Shown here: piece by piece, positions 14,370-47,700 of the stretch
How the letters are laid out: each line of letters opens with the position of its first letter
How positions within the stretch are numbered: the first letter of the stretch is position 1
NCBI GenBank assembly: GCA_013396655.1
Contig: WBMV01005978.1
Coordinates: forward strand, 62,001 to 126,000
DNA from: Campylorhamphus procurvoides
Taxonomy: Eukaryota > Chordata > Aves > Passeriformes > Dendrocolaptidae
Direction: 5' to 3'
DNA: 64,000 nt
Made by a program: the position numbers and the translations under genes
The notes under the pieces: model-generated
The model's database searches: none
Seen by the model: only the letters and a program-made list of their open reading frames with translations
Told to the model about the DNA's origin: nothing

Positions 14370-14586
14370 CCCAGCCCGACCCCATTCCGTCCCCCAGTCC
14401 GGCCCCAATCCGGCCGCAACCCAGCCCCAGNACCGTCAAGGCGGTCCAAGCGCGGCCTCCGGGGCGGTCCCAGTCCGACCCCAGCCCGGCCTCAGCCCGG
14501 CCCCAGTCCGACTCAACCCGGCCCTCAGGGCGGCCCCATTTCGTCCCCCAGCCCGGCCCCAAGCCGTCCCCCAACCCGCTCCCAGC
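14370..14586. repeat. GC-rich degenerate minisatellite (CCCAGCCCGGCC-like)
   Basis: Variants of a 10-13 base C-rich unit (such as CCCCAGTCCGG and CCCCAGCCCGG) recur imperfectly right up to the 90-N gap, with one ambiguous base at 14431. The repeat very likely caused the assembly gap beside it. On the minus strand it is G-run rich and could fold into quadruplexes. Confidence 0.65.
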
Positions 14587-14676
14587 NNNNNNNNNNNNNN
14601 NNNNNNNNNNNNNNNNNNNNNNNNNNNNNNNNNNNNNNNNNNNNNNNNNNNNNNNNNNNNNNNNNNNNNNNNNNNN
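14587..14676. other. Assembly gap (90 N)
   Basis: The gap is a run of unknown bases just upstream of the RBBP7 start codon. It hides the probable transcription start region. Confidence 1.
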
Positions 14677-14744
14677 GCTCTTTGGCTCCCGCCTCCCCTC
14701 CTTCCCTGACCGCCTCCTCCCGCGCTCCGCGGGTCTCGCTCGAC

Positions 14745-22256
<7,512 letters not shown>

Positions 22257-22548
22257 CTTTTCTTCCTCAGGGAACAACTGGGAATGACATTGTAATGTAA
22301 TTTGACTACTGTATACATAAAACAAGGCCCCTAAGGAAAAAACCAAAACAAACACTGGGCAGAAGCATTACATCAAAGCAAGAATATTCTTAATTGGGAA
22401 CAAAAAGCTTGTATAGTCAAGTTGGCATACCCTTGGTTATTTGGGCACTTTGAGCTGTTGTATACTGTACAGCAATTAGCTTTAGAGAAAATAAGAATGA
22501 CTTAATACCTGTGTCTATATTTTTAAACAAACTTAGTGGATTCCTGTA

Positions 22549-22554
22549 AATAAA
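22549..22554 (+). promoter_or_regulatory. RBBP7: Polyadenylation signal AATAAA (proximal)
   Basis: A canonical hexamer lies 290 bases after the RBBP7 stop. Its downstream sequence is less clearly GU-rich than that of the distal site, so it may be an alternative site. Confidence 0.5.
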
Positions 22555-22669
22555 GCAGTCAAATCCTCACTCTTCACGTAGAGAAAAATGTATCAAAACC
22601 CACCCCTTTTTATTAATATGTAAAAAAACATTTCATTTTTACACACCACTTTTGGATTGGCTTTGCGTA

Positions 22670-22675
22670 AATAAA
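22670..22675 (+). promoter_or_regulatory. RBBP7: Polyadenylation signal AATAAA (distal, probable main)
   Basis: A canonical hexamer is followed within 15-40 bases by a GT-rich run (GTTTGGTGTGTTTAATGTGTG), the expected downstream element. Confidence 0.7.
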
Positions 22676-22969
22676 ATTTATCGTCAAAAAGTTTGGTGTG
22701 TTTAATGTGTGCTGGCATAAGGTGAATGCCATCTTGCATGAATATAATTTAATTGCTGTGGTGATACAAGTATGCATTTTTAGTTTATAACTTAGCCTAC
22801 AGTTAAGGTCTGGAAGGTGAGAGTTGTCTTGATGCAAAAAAAATTGGAGTATGTGACTTGACTCCTTCACAAAGAGAATGGGCATAGGAAGAGGGTTGGG
22901 GAATCCATGGAGATGTGCAGTATATCTGTAAAGTTCAAGTATAAATCTTGACCACAATCAAATAACTGC

Positions 22970-23069
22970 TTTGGGTTTGGGGGGGGTTAGTGGTTTGATT
23001 TTGTTGGTTGATTTTTTGTGTTTGTTTTGGTGGGTTTTGTGTGTGTTGTGGGGTTTTTTTGAGTGGTGA
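22970..23069 (+). repeat. C-free T/G tract downstream of RBBP7
   Basis: One hundred consecutive bases contain no C and only about five A, with several G runs including an eight-G run. It starts about 300 bases past the distal RBBP7 poly(A) signal. G-rich tracts after poly(A) sites can pause polymerase, but that role is inference here. Confidence 0.75.
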
Positions 23070-23630
23070 CAGAAGCAGTGCCCTGCAACATTTTCTTAGG
23101 TGCCAAGGTGCCAGTGCCCTCTCAGTGAACTGGTGTCATCTGTGTTTGGTTAGAACCTTCCTGTAACTTTTTTGGATAAAAATTAAGTGAGGCAATTGGG
23201 CAGGTGTTTAAAATACATTAAAATCTGAACAAATACAAGATAATGTAGAGTTTGCTTCTAAACCTCAGGCTGACTGAAGAGCTGGAGAATTTGGACTGTG
23301 TAGAAGTAAACTATCTCCGTATTTCTTACGGATCTACTGCGAAGTTACAGATTACCTTGGGAGCTGTCAGTCAGACAAATATAAGTCAGTGTCTAACGAG
23401 TTTAAATTAAAGCTCTTAGTTACCTAAGACAGGCCTTAATTAAATTAATTGCTGGCTGTCCTGATCTTTCTGCTCAAGCTGAAAAAGGAGATGACTTGGG
23501 TGACCAATACTGGAAATGTGATTTCTTTTTTTTTCCTTCGAAAATGTTACTCCTTGATGCGTATCTCGCTCTCCTCTCTACTGGAATTGTAACAAGTTAG
23601 TAGGCTGCTGGGCTCAGGCCTGAAGTTTCC

Positions 23631-24068
23631 TGTACAGGGTCTGGCTGGGATGGAGTGCATGTCCACCCCAGAAGTGTATACAGTGCTGGGTGCTGCTCGA
23701 ATGCATGGCTAGAATGGTGTTGATAATGTACGTGTGTCTTGGCTTTTGCCGGGCACTGCTTGCACATCATGTGTGGGCGGGGGGTGGGCATAAGCTGGGG
23801 AGGAGACACAGTGGGGACAGCTGACCCAAACTGAACAAAGGGATGTTCCTCACTTTAGGTCTCACTCAGCAATCAAACTGGGGTAGAGTAAGACAAAGGG
23901 GGCCTTTTGTGGTGGCAGGGCCTTGGCCTGGGAGGTGGCGAGTGGTTTCACTCCCCCCTCACCCACCTTTGAAACTGTCTTCCATCTGTACCCATGAGAT
24001 TTTCTTCCTATTCTCTGCCCCACCCTGCTGGTGAAATGCAAGTGACAGCAACTGATAAACATTAAACA
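23631..24068 (+). mobile_element. Decayed solo LTR of an ERVL-like endogenous retrovirus, plus orientation
   Basis: The order of recognisable blocks matches the clearer LTR at 35303-35863 read on its minus strand. They are a TGTACAGGG... start with GGCTGGGATGGAGT, a TGTTGATAATG block, GACAGCTGACCCAAACTG followed by AACAAAGGGATGTTCC, a GAAACTGTCTTCCATCTG-type block and TTCTCTGCCCCACCCTGCTGG near the end. The copy is heavily diverged, no target-site duplication is seen, and no internal retroviral sequence flanks it. Edges are approximate. Confidence 0.65.
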
Positions 24069-24816
24069 CACTGAATTCAGAGGTGGTTTTTGGCCAGGCC
24101 CTACTTGCTTTTGACAATCATTCTGACACATGCAGCTCTTGAAAAATAGGAAATGAAGATGTCAAGGGCCTGACTACTGAAAAAACAAAAGTGCTTCCCA
24201 GAGAGCATGGGGGTGGCTCCTGGTACACGTAGAGCAGGACCCTTCTTGCTGCTGGTGCTCTTCAGTGCTCACTTCAGGAGACCTATGGCTGCTTGGCACC
24301 AGCATGTATGGCACAGCTCATCCCTAGAACTGGTGATTCCAGCTTTGTGTGTCTGTTATGGTTGGGGTTGTTAACTGAAGTCTTCTTACAGCCTCACGAA
24401 CTGAATGGGAGTGGGAAGGTGGAGTGTGCTAACTGCACTGCTCTTCTTAGGCTACTTATTTTTAATTTCCTGCTGTTACCAGGGACTCTTTGCTTGGTAG
24501 GCACTGAGTCACCATGCATAGACTTGTCTCTCTCCACACCTTTTTCAAGAATGGTTCCTATTAAAAGTGATGCAGGTAGGTGCAAAAGAACTTGGAATAT
24601 TCCCCTGGAAGGCTGAGATGCTGTTGGATTTCAGCAGGTAGGTGGCAGCTGGACACGCTGAGCAGCATGAAAAGTCAAATCTGCCAAAGGACAGCTTGGC
24701 CCCTACTTGATTAACTGAGGTTTGGACCAGCTGGTGCTTTTGGGTGCTAAAATGCTAAAATGCCATACACAGGAAGTGGAAATGAATGCATTCTCTAAAT
24801 ATGGGTTTGGTTTGCC

Positions 24817-25095
24817 AGCCCCCCCTGCTACTGGCAGGAACACCTTTTACTAGACCAGGTTGCCTAAACACTGTCCAACTTGGCCTTGAACATGTCCAGT
24901 AATGGCACATTCACAGCTCCTTTGGGCAACCTCTTCCAGTGCCTCTCCACCCTCATAGTAAAGAATTTCTTCCTAATTTCTAATCTAAGCCTGCATTTGT
25001 GGGGTTTACAGTCATTGCCCTTCATCCTATCACACCATGCCCTTGTGAAGAGTCTCTCTGATACTGACATTGTGAAAAGTTTGTGCATGTTCTTG
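24817..25095 (-). mobile_element. CR1 LINE fragment with remnant of the ORF2 C-terminus
   Basis: The minus-strand frame reads ERLFTRAWCDR, then RLEIRKKFFTMRVERHW and KRLPKGAVNVP, which is the conserved C-terminal end of the CR1 reverse-transcriptase ORF. The plus strand shows the CR1 tail block ACTAGACCAGGTTGCC. The element is 5'-truncated and not functional. The upstream part of the same open frame is not clearly CR1. Confidence 0.85.
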
Positions 25096-28000
25096 ATTTT
25101 CTCAAACACCAAGAACTCAGATGTGGAGATGTATGGCTTACTCACTGGTGGTACCTTGAATATCCCACAAAGCCCTGCTGTGCCCCCATAGAGCATGGAA
25201 GGGCCAGCCAGCTGGGGCCTAGGGCTGCAGTCAGTACCTGCCAAAAGGCAGCAGGATGGATAATTTACTATGGAATAAAATGAGAAAATAATTTCATATC
25301 TTTAACTGTACTTGCAGTTCAAAGTGCTGCAGTAAATACAATTTCTGCACTGCTTTATTTTCCTTGAGTCTGAATTTCTCAATAACTGTGTGCACACACA
25401 GCTTCCTTCAGTAGCAGCAACTTCATAGTAGCCTTTTTTAGGCATCTCTAGGACAGCTTGGTCTTGCAGCCAGCATTAATTAGGAGAGCCTACATCTTGT
25501 TGGCTTAAAGCTTTTTGTTACTGAGAATGTGTTGCTGGGACCAATATGCTTTTTAACTTGCAAGTTATTTTTTTAAATACTTTTTTTTTAGTGCCTGAGT
25601 AGCATGTTTGTGAAACAGAGGAAGATCATAATATTTAAGGCTATTTGGCTGAGTGCCTCAAGATTTTGGTTTTAAAAACTGGTGCCCCCCACTGGAAGGA
25701 GATAACTGCTGTTTGTTAATAGTAAATACAATGGAAGGCAAAGTGTAAAAAACCTAATAAAGCAGTCAACCTGAACAAGATACTCCAGCAAGATAATTAT
25801 TTATTGGATTAGACAAAAGTTACTTTAGGTGCGCTTACACAGTACTTACAGAGCATACCTAGCTCAGTGTTATTCCTGCAGGTTGGTACGTGCTGGGGAG
25901 AGGAAACACCATCAGACTTTCCATCCACTGGCTTTTCTTTTCAAGGGGATTGCATACAAGAGCTTTGAGACCTACCTTTTTTGTATTGGCTCTCTCCAAA
26001 AGAACAGTTATAACAAAAACTACAGAGGGTAACTTAAAGTGAAAAAAAAAGCCAATTGGGAGTGACTTCCTCACTTGTTCTCAACACCTATGTATTTGAT
26101 GCAGTCTTTTCAGCATAAAGGGCATTTTTTCTCTCCAAAGTTTTCAGCCTGCACTAAGGAAATCTAAATTATTTCATCTTTGTACTGAAGTACAACATGA
26201 ATGACAGTGAAACTATACATTTAAAAGCTACTATTTTATTTCAACAGATGTGGTTTTCTGCAAGTTGAATTATAAAGATCTTCATCCCTGCTCTCTCATC
26301 AGACCACAGCAGCACTGCTGGAGAGCAGCACTCTTGCACTGGGGCAGAGTGGTTTCTTTTTGCCAATAAAGCCAAGGGTCACTACTAGCGTGCGTCACCA
26401 ATTTTTGTTCCCACTCTTCTCCACAAACATTCCTGCATTTTGCTTCAGTGTGACAGAAAGCATTTCAGGGTTTTTCTTTACTGTGTACAAAGAACTGCAT
26501 TTGCTTTTGCAGCATGCAAGACCCTGGGGAGCATTAATTATTGGATAGCAGGCAATTTTTGCTATGTAGCTATGTGGTTTATGCTGTTACCCATACTATA
26601 CTTTATTATTGTCCGTATGCACAAGATGCCTTTTCAGCACTGGAACAGCTGAACAGAGCTGTGTAAACTCTCTCCAGGGAACAAGTATTTAAGTCAACAC
26701 TAAGTTTGACTTGCTGCTTTCCAGCCACCGGTAAGTCCAGTGTGGTGATTCTTCATAATTCTCTCAACATCAGGTTCTGTCCTGTGAATTTCAAACGCAG
26801 AGCTTCCCCCGGTTCAGGCATATTTAAACACGCATACTATTCAACTATGCTGTTCAACTATTCTTCCCCTTTTGGATCTTTCCTTTAAAACATCAATCAT
26901 GCACAAAAATCCATATCCTGAAGAAAAAAGTCAGAAGAGGCAGTAACCATCCAGTAGGGAACAGCAGATGTGAAATCAAAGCCAGCAAAAGCTTTGATGA
27001 GCAGGATTTATAAAACAGACATGACCAAGATCAAATGGTTTTATACGAGTATCACCGTGTATGTGTGGGGAAACCAACCAAACCACTCCAGCAACTTAAA
27101 AGGGTTAAAGACCAGTATGGTATCTTGGACTTGACAGAACTGAGGTAGTTATTTTGACCTTTTAACACCAGGACATAAATTTGGTGGAATTGACAGTGAA
27201 CTACATAAGTATGGAGTATCTGTCACACGGCTGTAGTTAGATTAATGAGTGACTTAAATTCATCTCCTCAGCTTGAACAAATATAACAGGCTTTTTTAAA
27301 TTAAGAGGCTGTTTAAATAGAGGCTCTAAGAGGTTACTTTCTTGAAGTAGAGCTGTAGGAGCAGTGTTCTCAGCATAGTCTGGAATTACACAAAGGCCTG
27401 CTTCAACTGTTGCAGGCCATGAGACAGGCACACCCCAGAACCCTGTTTGAACAAGAAATCCAAAACAACATGCGACCTCAAAGCTAAAAAAAAGTTTTAA
27501 AGGAAATTAAAATAAATTCTTCACAGGTAGCACAATATTCTTAAGTTACTTAGAAGTTCAGGCTAGATGGGCACCAGAGTCAGGAAGATCCATAAAAGCT
27601 AGCACAGTTAGATGGAACTAATTTAGGCTGTTAGAAGGAAATATAACCTTCCTTCAAGAAGAAATTATTAAACAAGAGCAAAAAAGTGAATTATCAAAAT
27701 ATAAATGTAAAACATAAAAACGAACCAACCAAAACAAAACCAGAAAGGAACAAAAAGTAGCTGTGAGGAGTAACTTCCTAGAAGCAATTATCTTTGAGTC
27801 CATCAGACACATGCCTGATGCCCCCCCAGATGGGCTGGAGGGCTCAGAATGCAGCTGGTGAAAGAGGTTCTCCCCTCAGACCTACTCTACACAAGAGAAG
27901 TACAGCTCAAATCTGTGTGTGCATGTGCATTAACAAGGGAGTCTTAGCACCTGATTAAAAAAGGAGAAAGCCAAAATACCCAGATATTAACTGCAAACAA

Positions 28001-29731
28001 ATCTCCCTCTAGCAAAATCTTGCAAATCAAACCAGTTTTCATAAGGAACTTGGGAAGACTGGGGAGATCCAAGGAAGTAATAACAGATTTGACTCCTGTA
28101 TCAGCATGCAGTGGAAGGAAAGAAACAGAGGTGCTTACACAGGAGCAGAGGCAGCACCCTTTGAGGAGTAAAGTCTCAGAGGTGAGGGAATACTTTGAAG
28201 TACAAGGAGAGCAACTAAAACCAGGCAGTGTACTTGGATTTCCAAAATACTTAGCACAGCTCTACAAAAGGCTGAGGGCTAGGACCTTGCTCACCTTTTA
28301 TAAAACAGGTATATTCAAACAAGTTAGCAAATTCTTTTCCATTAAAAAATTAATACTGTCTTCAAAGAGTCACAGAGACAACAGATTATGTTTTTGTAGA
28401 GCAGTTCTAAATGCTACCTAGAAAAAACACATAAGGGAAAGCTAAACTCAAAACCAGTTCCAGAAAAAAATGAAGTTTAGGGAAGTTGCCAAATGTTAGG
28501 GAATATGCCAAAAAAGGCAAACAGGACGTTTTCCAGTATCAGGAAACTGGAAGAGAGTGTACATTAGTAACAAATGACCCCACAGAATGGGGAGCACTTG
28601 ATGAACTTACTGGAAAACCTGATTTTTAACATAACCCCCCATATTTTTCACATTGTACCTCACGGAACTATGTTGGATAAATTCCAGGAGACAGAAGGCA
28701 CAAGCAGAATTCAAAGTGGGCAGGCACAGGTTCAGCCAGAGCTCCCACCCTCCGTGGTCTGACTGACCCTCACCTTGGGACACTCACAAGGTGAGGTGAG
28801 CACAGAGTGCAGGACTCACTCACCCCTCGGCCTGTGCAGTGCCAGGAACTACTGCCAGAAAATGTGCAAGCCACCAGCACAGCCCTGGAACAGCCCCTTT
28901 ACAGGGCAGCCCACTCCAACAATACTCTTGAGCTCAAATTTCACATCTTTTAATTTTCACCCTTGATTTTTCAAATAAATACAGCTTCAGTAGATTCAGT
29001 TAGAAGACATGAATGTGATGTTAAAGAAAAACTCAGAGTCCAATATATTAAGCATACTTATTTACTTAATCTATACAGAATCGAGTAGATAAAATTTCAG
29101 ATTCACATTAGTGAAAAATCTCTACAAAATGTTTTTGAAAAGCAAAACAAAGACTGCCTGTTCATTTATCATTTTTCCTCATGAAAGCAGACATGGGTTG
29201 TAAAAATAAAGCAGTGTGTTTAGCACAAACTAGATTTCTGCATCACTTTTTCACAGTTATTTCCATCTACAGTCCAAAGAGGTAGATTTTCTGCAACACC
29301 TGAGAATTGAACTGTAACGTAACCAGGTGTAATGAAAGGAAGGATAAAACATTAGAGATACAGCCCTAACTTACTTGTGTATGTATACATGTATTTGGGT
29401 CTTGAATTGCATACAATTTAGCTTTTTGCAGCTTAATTGTGGTGAAACTGTCAATCAGGCCCCAGAGTTTTGACAATTAAACACACTCAGTCTCAGGCTA
29501 CATCAGTTTACATCCCGGGTTAAACAGTTTGTAGTAGTGGGAGAAAGGCAGTAATACAAGTTTACTTAAAAACCCTACTGGAGCCATTTGGCTGCAGCCT
29601 GGCAGTGCAATAGCCTGCAGTATGGCAGATCAGTGACAGTGCTGAACTTAACCCTTACATCAATTTGTTTGGTTTTTTGTGTTTTTTTTTTCTTTTTTTT
29701 TAAAGAACAGATTTTAAGCAATGCATGAAAC
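25096..29731. other. Intergenic region between RBBP7 and TXLNG 3' ends
   Basis: This is AT-rich sequence with no recognised exon. Short open frames have no family motifs. An AATAAAGCAGTCAA string near 25756 repeats the RBBP7 proximal poly(A) context, which I treat as coincidence. Part of this interval could belong to longer 3' UTR isoforms of either gene. Confidence 0.55.
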
Positions 29732-29737
29732 TTTATT
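29732..29737 (-). promoter_or_regulatory. TXLNG: Candidate TXLNG poly(A) signal (distal)
   Basis: AATAAA occurs on the minus strand, followed by GTTTCATGC and then a long A-rich tract (plus strand T-rich, 29669-29703). The downstream side lacks a clear GU element, so it is only a candidate. Confidence 0.4.
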
Positions 29738-30776
29738 GACTGGTTTCAGGAAGCAAGGTACAGTTTGCCTTGGCCAGATAAATTGCTATCATATGGGTGT
29801 GTTGAGGGTAGGAAAGAAAAGATATCCCCATTTAAAAACCCTTTCCCTTAGGGCATTCTGCTGCATTTACACCTTTAGTCAGTAACAAATGTATTTGTAT
29901 TGCTGTTCTATACATCTGTCATTTCTCAAAAGCCCTTTAAAATATTCTTGCAGCACAGTCCAAAAATTCACTCCTCCATATAGAACAAGCACTGTAGAAA
30001 GAATTGTTCAGGATACAAATGTTCAAATAATAAATTGTAAAAATAGAAAACTGCATGTCCTACCTTGCCAAAGTAGATGCATCAGATGCAAAGTTTTTCA
30101 CCTTTCGTCAGGAAAATTACTTCATGCTTAGTGTTAGCTGAAAACCAGTTCTCTGAAAAATTATTTTTTCAAGATTGATTCTATAAAGCAAGTAATTTGA
30201 ACAGCAAGTCTGAAATACTTTCCAGTTATTTTTGATACCATATGGTTAAGCACGATTAAAATTTCAAAGCTCTGAGTCTAACCTGACTGACTGCTCGTTG
30301 CTACCTTCTTTGCATTCCTGCATTGTGCTTGGATCACTAACACCAAACCCACACAAATCTAGGAGAAAGATGGCCAGCTTCCCATTTGCTCCATTTCAGA
30401 AATGTCAGTTTTTGCACAGTTCCTCTTAGTGGTATGAGCCTTACATAACCTTACTCTCTCTCAAAGACAGCTATGTTATTTCAACATACATTACTACAGG
30501 AAAAGGATCAGGAGCTCAGTGCAGCCTGAACATTCAAGTAATTCAGCCACTGAACTGTCAAGGGCAACGGGTGGGAAGCTTGTTGAGATGTGCTTGATTC
30601 AGAAATTCCCTCCCAATAAGTGCAAAGAACTTTAAGTACCAGAAAAGGCTACACATGTTCGTATTTTTAAAATGACAGCAACCAAAACTAGAAAGGTAAA
30701 TACATGGGAACTAAACTTAGGGGTAGCTTGTAGTTATATCACACATCTCCTTGACAAAAATGAGTGTTGGTCCTAG

Positions 30777-30782
30777 TTTATT
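30777..30782 (-). promoter_or_regulatory. TXLNG: Candidate TXLNG poly(A) signal (proximal)
   Basis: AATAAA occurs on the minus strand about 1.2 kb after the stop, with a moderately GU-rich downstream stretch (GAGATGTGTGATAT). Confidence 0.35.
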
Positions 30783-31990
30783 TTGGGAAAAGAAGTTATA
30801 ATGTGGATCACAAATTTTCTAGGAAAATATTATATGACTTAAGGTTAACAAGAAAGCTTTGCTTGTGGTGTGTTAGTGTAAGAATGTGAAGTACCATCTT
30901 TACCAGATAACCTGACTGGGAAGGCACTCTGATAACTGGTACAGCTCTGGGGTTGAATGTGCAAGAAGTTCCACACTGTACTTCAGGAAAAGTATGTGAA
31001 TATTCGTGTTCAACTATACCCAGTACAAGCTTAACGCTCAAATACATCACAATCCAGCTATCAGAGAAAGCCTATTTCCCAGACTTGCGTCTTCCACATC
31101 TCCAGCAGTGAGCATCTATTCTCCAACTTCAGATAATCCAGGTGCTTAGACAGCACTGGATTTCTTTAGTCAATCCATATGGTGGACACACTGCAGCTAA
31201 GAGGGAAGAACATGACCAATACCTGTGCAATAGGCTGCACAACTGCAAAACCCCACTTGGTAACATCAATGCACATTTTCTCACACATTTATATTCAACA
31301 TGTTCACAGACAGGGCAAACAGTCCAAACTAGCCTTTATGACACAACCCTGAGACATCTGCAAAAAGCTGTACACCCTGTTTCACCAGCTGCAAATTAAT
31401 GTATTTCAAAGCTGTTTTTTTCATACCACAAAGGACATAAAACCCCTTACACATATCTTTTACTATATTCTGGACCTTTACTTTTTCATTCATATATATG
31501 AAAACATACTAAGGGGGAAAGCTGACATTTTTACTGGCCATTAGACATCCTTATGTAGACAAATTTACTGAAAAAATTGGTAATCTTTAGTATACTGAGT
31601 GGCAAATCAATGAATAAAACCAGAGTGCTGTTCTTTAAAACAAAAAAGTGACCTGCTGTCACCATTTTCCCCAAACGATGTTATATCTGTACACAGTCTT
31701 CCATGACAGTGATTTGTGTTGTGGGGAGGAAACGCACATGCATCCTTTTATGGAAAAATATTTTCTTTTAAAAAATGAGGCAGATGTGCAACACAGTTGT
31801 GGAAAATTTATAGTTTAAGCTATTTAAAGCTGCTATGCAGCTTCCTGTACCACATAAGTCCAGTAGTTCTAAGAAAATACAGATATGGTAGAAAAAGTAA
31901 GAAAATTTTCACCACAAAACCAAATAGTTACCACCAACAGAGAAAGTTATACACAAAATATATCTCTCAATACAGTGTTTACACTTCATT

Positions 31991-44797
<12,807 letters not shown>

Positions 44798-47700
44798 CTT
44801 CAGAACACAAAGGAGGAAGTGAAGTAAACAGTCAGTGTTTAAAATGAAAACTTCCAGCATTCTTTTGCATGGACCAAAAAAAAAAAAAATCATCTGCTAG
44901 GAAGTCTAAAGAAATCTACATAAATACATTGCTGCAATGACATGGGGCAAGAATTTAAACTACTGCAATCACAGTGCCAAGTATGACTGTCAGCTTTTAA
45001 CTGGAGAATACTAGTTGTCGTAACAAAAATGATAAACAGGACCGGGAATACATCTGTTTTCAAAATGGCAAAATTCTCACCTATGAAATCATCTAAAAAA
45101 GCAAATATTAAGTGGCTTCGGATTAAGAGTCCTACTACCTATGATTTTTAACAATGCATTACTTCTGCTAGATGAAACAGACCTCTGTCTAAAGATTTCC
45201 TAAAATGCAAAATATTTAACCATTTAACCAGAAAGTTACACATCACCAATTGTTTTAATGCTGCCGTGCTATGTTCATATTTTACAACAGAACACCTGAT
45301 GTTCTTGATATAACACTCTATAGCAGCTACCAGACTCCTCTTTCAATCACCTGAAGAGTATTCTCAACTTCTCAATTACTTATAAGGCTGATGAGAACTT
45401 CAGGGGTGTTTGGTTGAGTGCATTTTTGTTTTGTTCATTTGGTTACACCGCAAAGACTGGGACTGTGTGAAGGTGGCTGGGTATTTTTCTGCTGTCCATT
45501 TGCAATCCCACTATACAATATGCATTCATAGTTAAAAGTACAATAAGCAGAGCTGAATTCCCTTTACTGCCAAAGTAAAGGGATCCTTCTTGTTGACTTA
45601 TTTTCAAACTGAAAATTTCCTTAAAATCACAAGGAATTGTAAAAAGAGGGCTTGTTTATATAGAGAGTTCTGGTCTTTAAGTACAAATTAATTTCAGATT
45701 ATCTTACATTTTCATATTTAAAAAATGTGCTAATTCTGAAAGCCAGGAGTCTGCACTGGGTTCTATATTCTGCACAGGACTGTATTCGTCTTCAAATGAA
45801 ACTAGCCAACATCAAAGGAATGCAGCCAACACTAATAATATATTGCAAGATATCTTTTGACTCCCAATCTGTTCAGCATGCTTGAAAGCCCTATTTAAAA
45901 ATCATTAAACAAATATTTCTATTTACCAATATTCATGCATAACAGCTTTGTTGTTCTCTGTTCTTAAAGCAAGTCCCTTGCTCTAGACCTTATCTCAAGG
46001 TAGATTCATCCTTGAGAAGGATCCTGGAATTCACACAGTATCTTTTAAAAAGGGCAGTAAGATTTTTAACTGCAAATAATCTGTACAGATATTAAGGAGC
46101 AACTTGTGACTTAAGATTCACATTGCATAGCTCTTTACAAGCATGAAGACGATGCACATGCTTTATGGACAAATATAAATGCACTGCAATTTTATTGTCC
46201 AGTCATGTCAGACAACATACTTGATAAAGACCTGCAAAGGTCATGCAGTAATTGAATTGGTATAACAAATAAACAATTCCAGTGTTTTATATCTCTAAAA
46301 AGTCAACTGTAAAATGTGCAGTTTTTTCCTTAGCTTGTCTTAAATTGTGGGTCTTGCACAGGTATGGGAAAGACTTACCCCTTCAAGTTTAGGGTCAGCT
46401 AAACAAATGAGATGCTTCGCAAAAAAGGACAAATGTGAAAATAGCATGGCTTACTTAACCTTTGGTTAAGTTGAAACCACGGCATAGATGTTCTCTAAAA
46501 ACCATGATTCATACAGAAGCCAAATACAGCCAAATATATTAAATTGACAAGACAGGAGAGACCAGAGTATTCTGAACACAACATGATACCAGAGCATCTG
46601 CAGTACCAACACAACAGCTGGAACTTGCAGTTTTTCCATCACGTAGAACGTGAATTTCTGATGTGGATACCTGTGCCTAAGAAGTCTGGCAAAACATAGG
46701 GAAAGTCTGCTCTAAACTCAAAAGTTTCTGGTTTGACATAGCATTTCCAGACTTTCTGATGTCCATAGACTTGAGAGTTTCTCTTTGAAAGCAAAGCACA
46801 AAACTGCCAGCAGCTCCAACAGGAGCTGAGAAGGCCTGACTGGCTGTGGTTACACACTGAACAGCAGCAGTGCCCAAGCAGCTTTGCTGTCATTTCATTC
46901 CCCTTTTTCATACACACCTCCTCTTCGCTAGCAACAACATTCATGCAACTTGTTCTAACACAGTTTACAGCCAGATCAGTTCCTCACCCCAGTTCACTGC
47001 ACAGCAATAGGCAATCCTGCCAACCAGAAGAGCGAGCAGGATGACTGGAAAGAAGCCAAAGCACGAGAGCCGCTAAAATATAAAAGGCAATCTAATCACA
47101 GTCAGAGCACAAGGAACTAAACATAAAATACCTTATCCTCACCACACGTACATAGTTAACACTGGCTACTAAAGTACCAGAACACTGTCAAGAAGATGAT
47201 GTTCATGAGAAGCACTGCTTCAAACTTGGACAACTGAAAAATTTTCACTGGTTTTTATCTGAGAAAATTCTGTTGTTTCTGGCAGAAAAAAATCCAACAA
47301 ATACTGGCAGGGGCATACATGGGACCAGTAAGTCATGATATGCCCGTCTCTCTTCTAGCAAACCATCATAGTAACCTAAACATCAATTCAGAGCTGGCAA
47401 TTCACATGCATATTCTAAAGCATCTGGAAGTTTGACGAAGTGAACACCAATCTCATTAATTCAGCAGAGCTTTTTGTTGAAGTCAAATTAGGTGTCAGTT
47501 CAATTTTTTACTGACAATAATAATTTCTAAACTCTTGAATATTCTCTACTCTTTGTCAAAAAAACCTGCAAGGATTTTTAGAATTTCAGACTCATTCTCT
47601 GAAGTCTAACAGAGAAGTCAGGAATAACCTATCAGAATATGGAATTGAAGAAAAATGTTTGTGTACAATTTCCTGTATGTCTCCAATGTATTTGAAAATT

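Larger units (their letters stand above)
22257..22700 (+). other. RBBP7: RBBP7 3' UTR
   Basis: AT-rich sequence follows the stop codon and contains two AATAAA hexamers. The second is followed by a TTTGGTGTGTTTAATGTGTG stretch typical of the GU-rich downstream element, so the transcript probably ends near 22690. Confidence 0.7.
29732..31990 (-). other. TXLNG: Probable TXLNG 3' UTR
   Basis: This is AT-rich non-coding sequence directly after the TXLNG stop on the minus strand. Candidate poly(A) signals lie at 30777-30782 and 29732-29737. The upper length (2.3 kb) fits a long vertebrate 3' UTR, but the end is not proven by sequence alone. Confidence 0.5.

Noticed and set aside
24864..25244. Minus-strand 126-codon frame as a possible gene
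   Set aside because: Its C-terminal two thirds is a CR1 reverse-transcriptase remnant, so it is annotated as a mobile element.
25754..25769. Second copy of AATAAAGCAGTCAA, suggesting a duplicated RBBP7 3' end
   Set aside because: Similarity does not extend beyond about 14 bases around a common poly(A) hexamer. Coincidence is the simpler reading.
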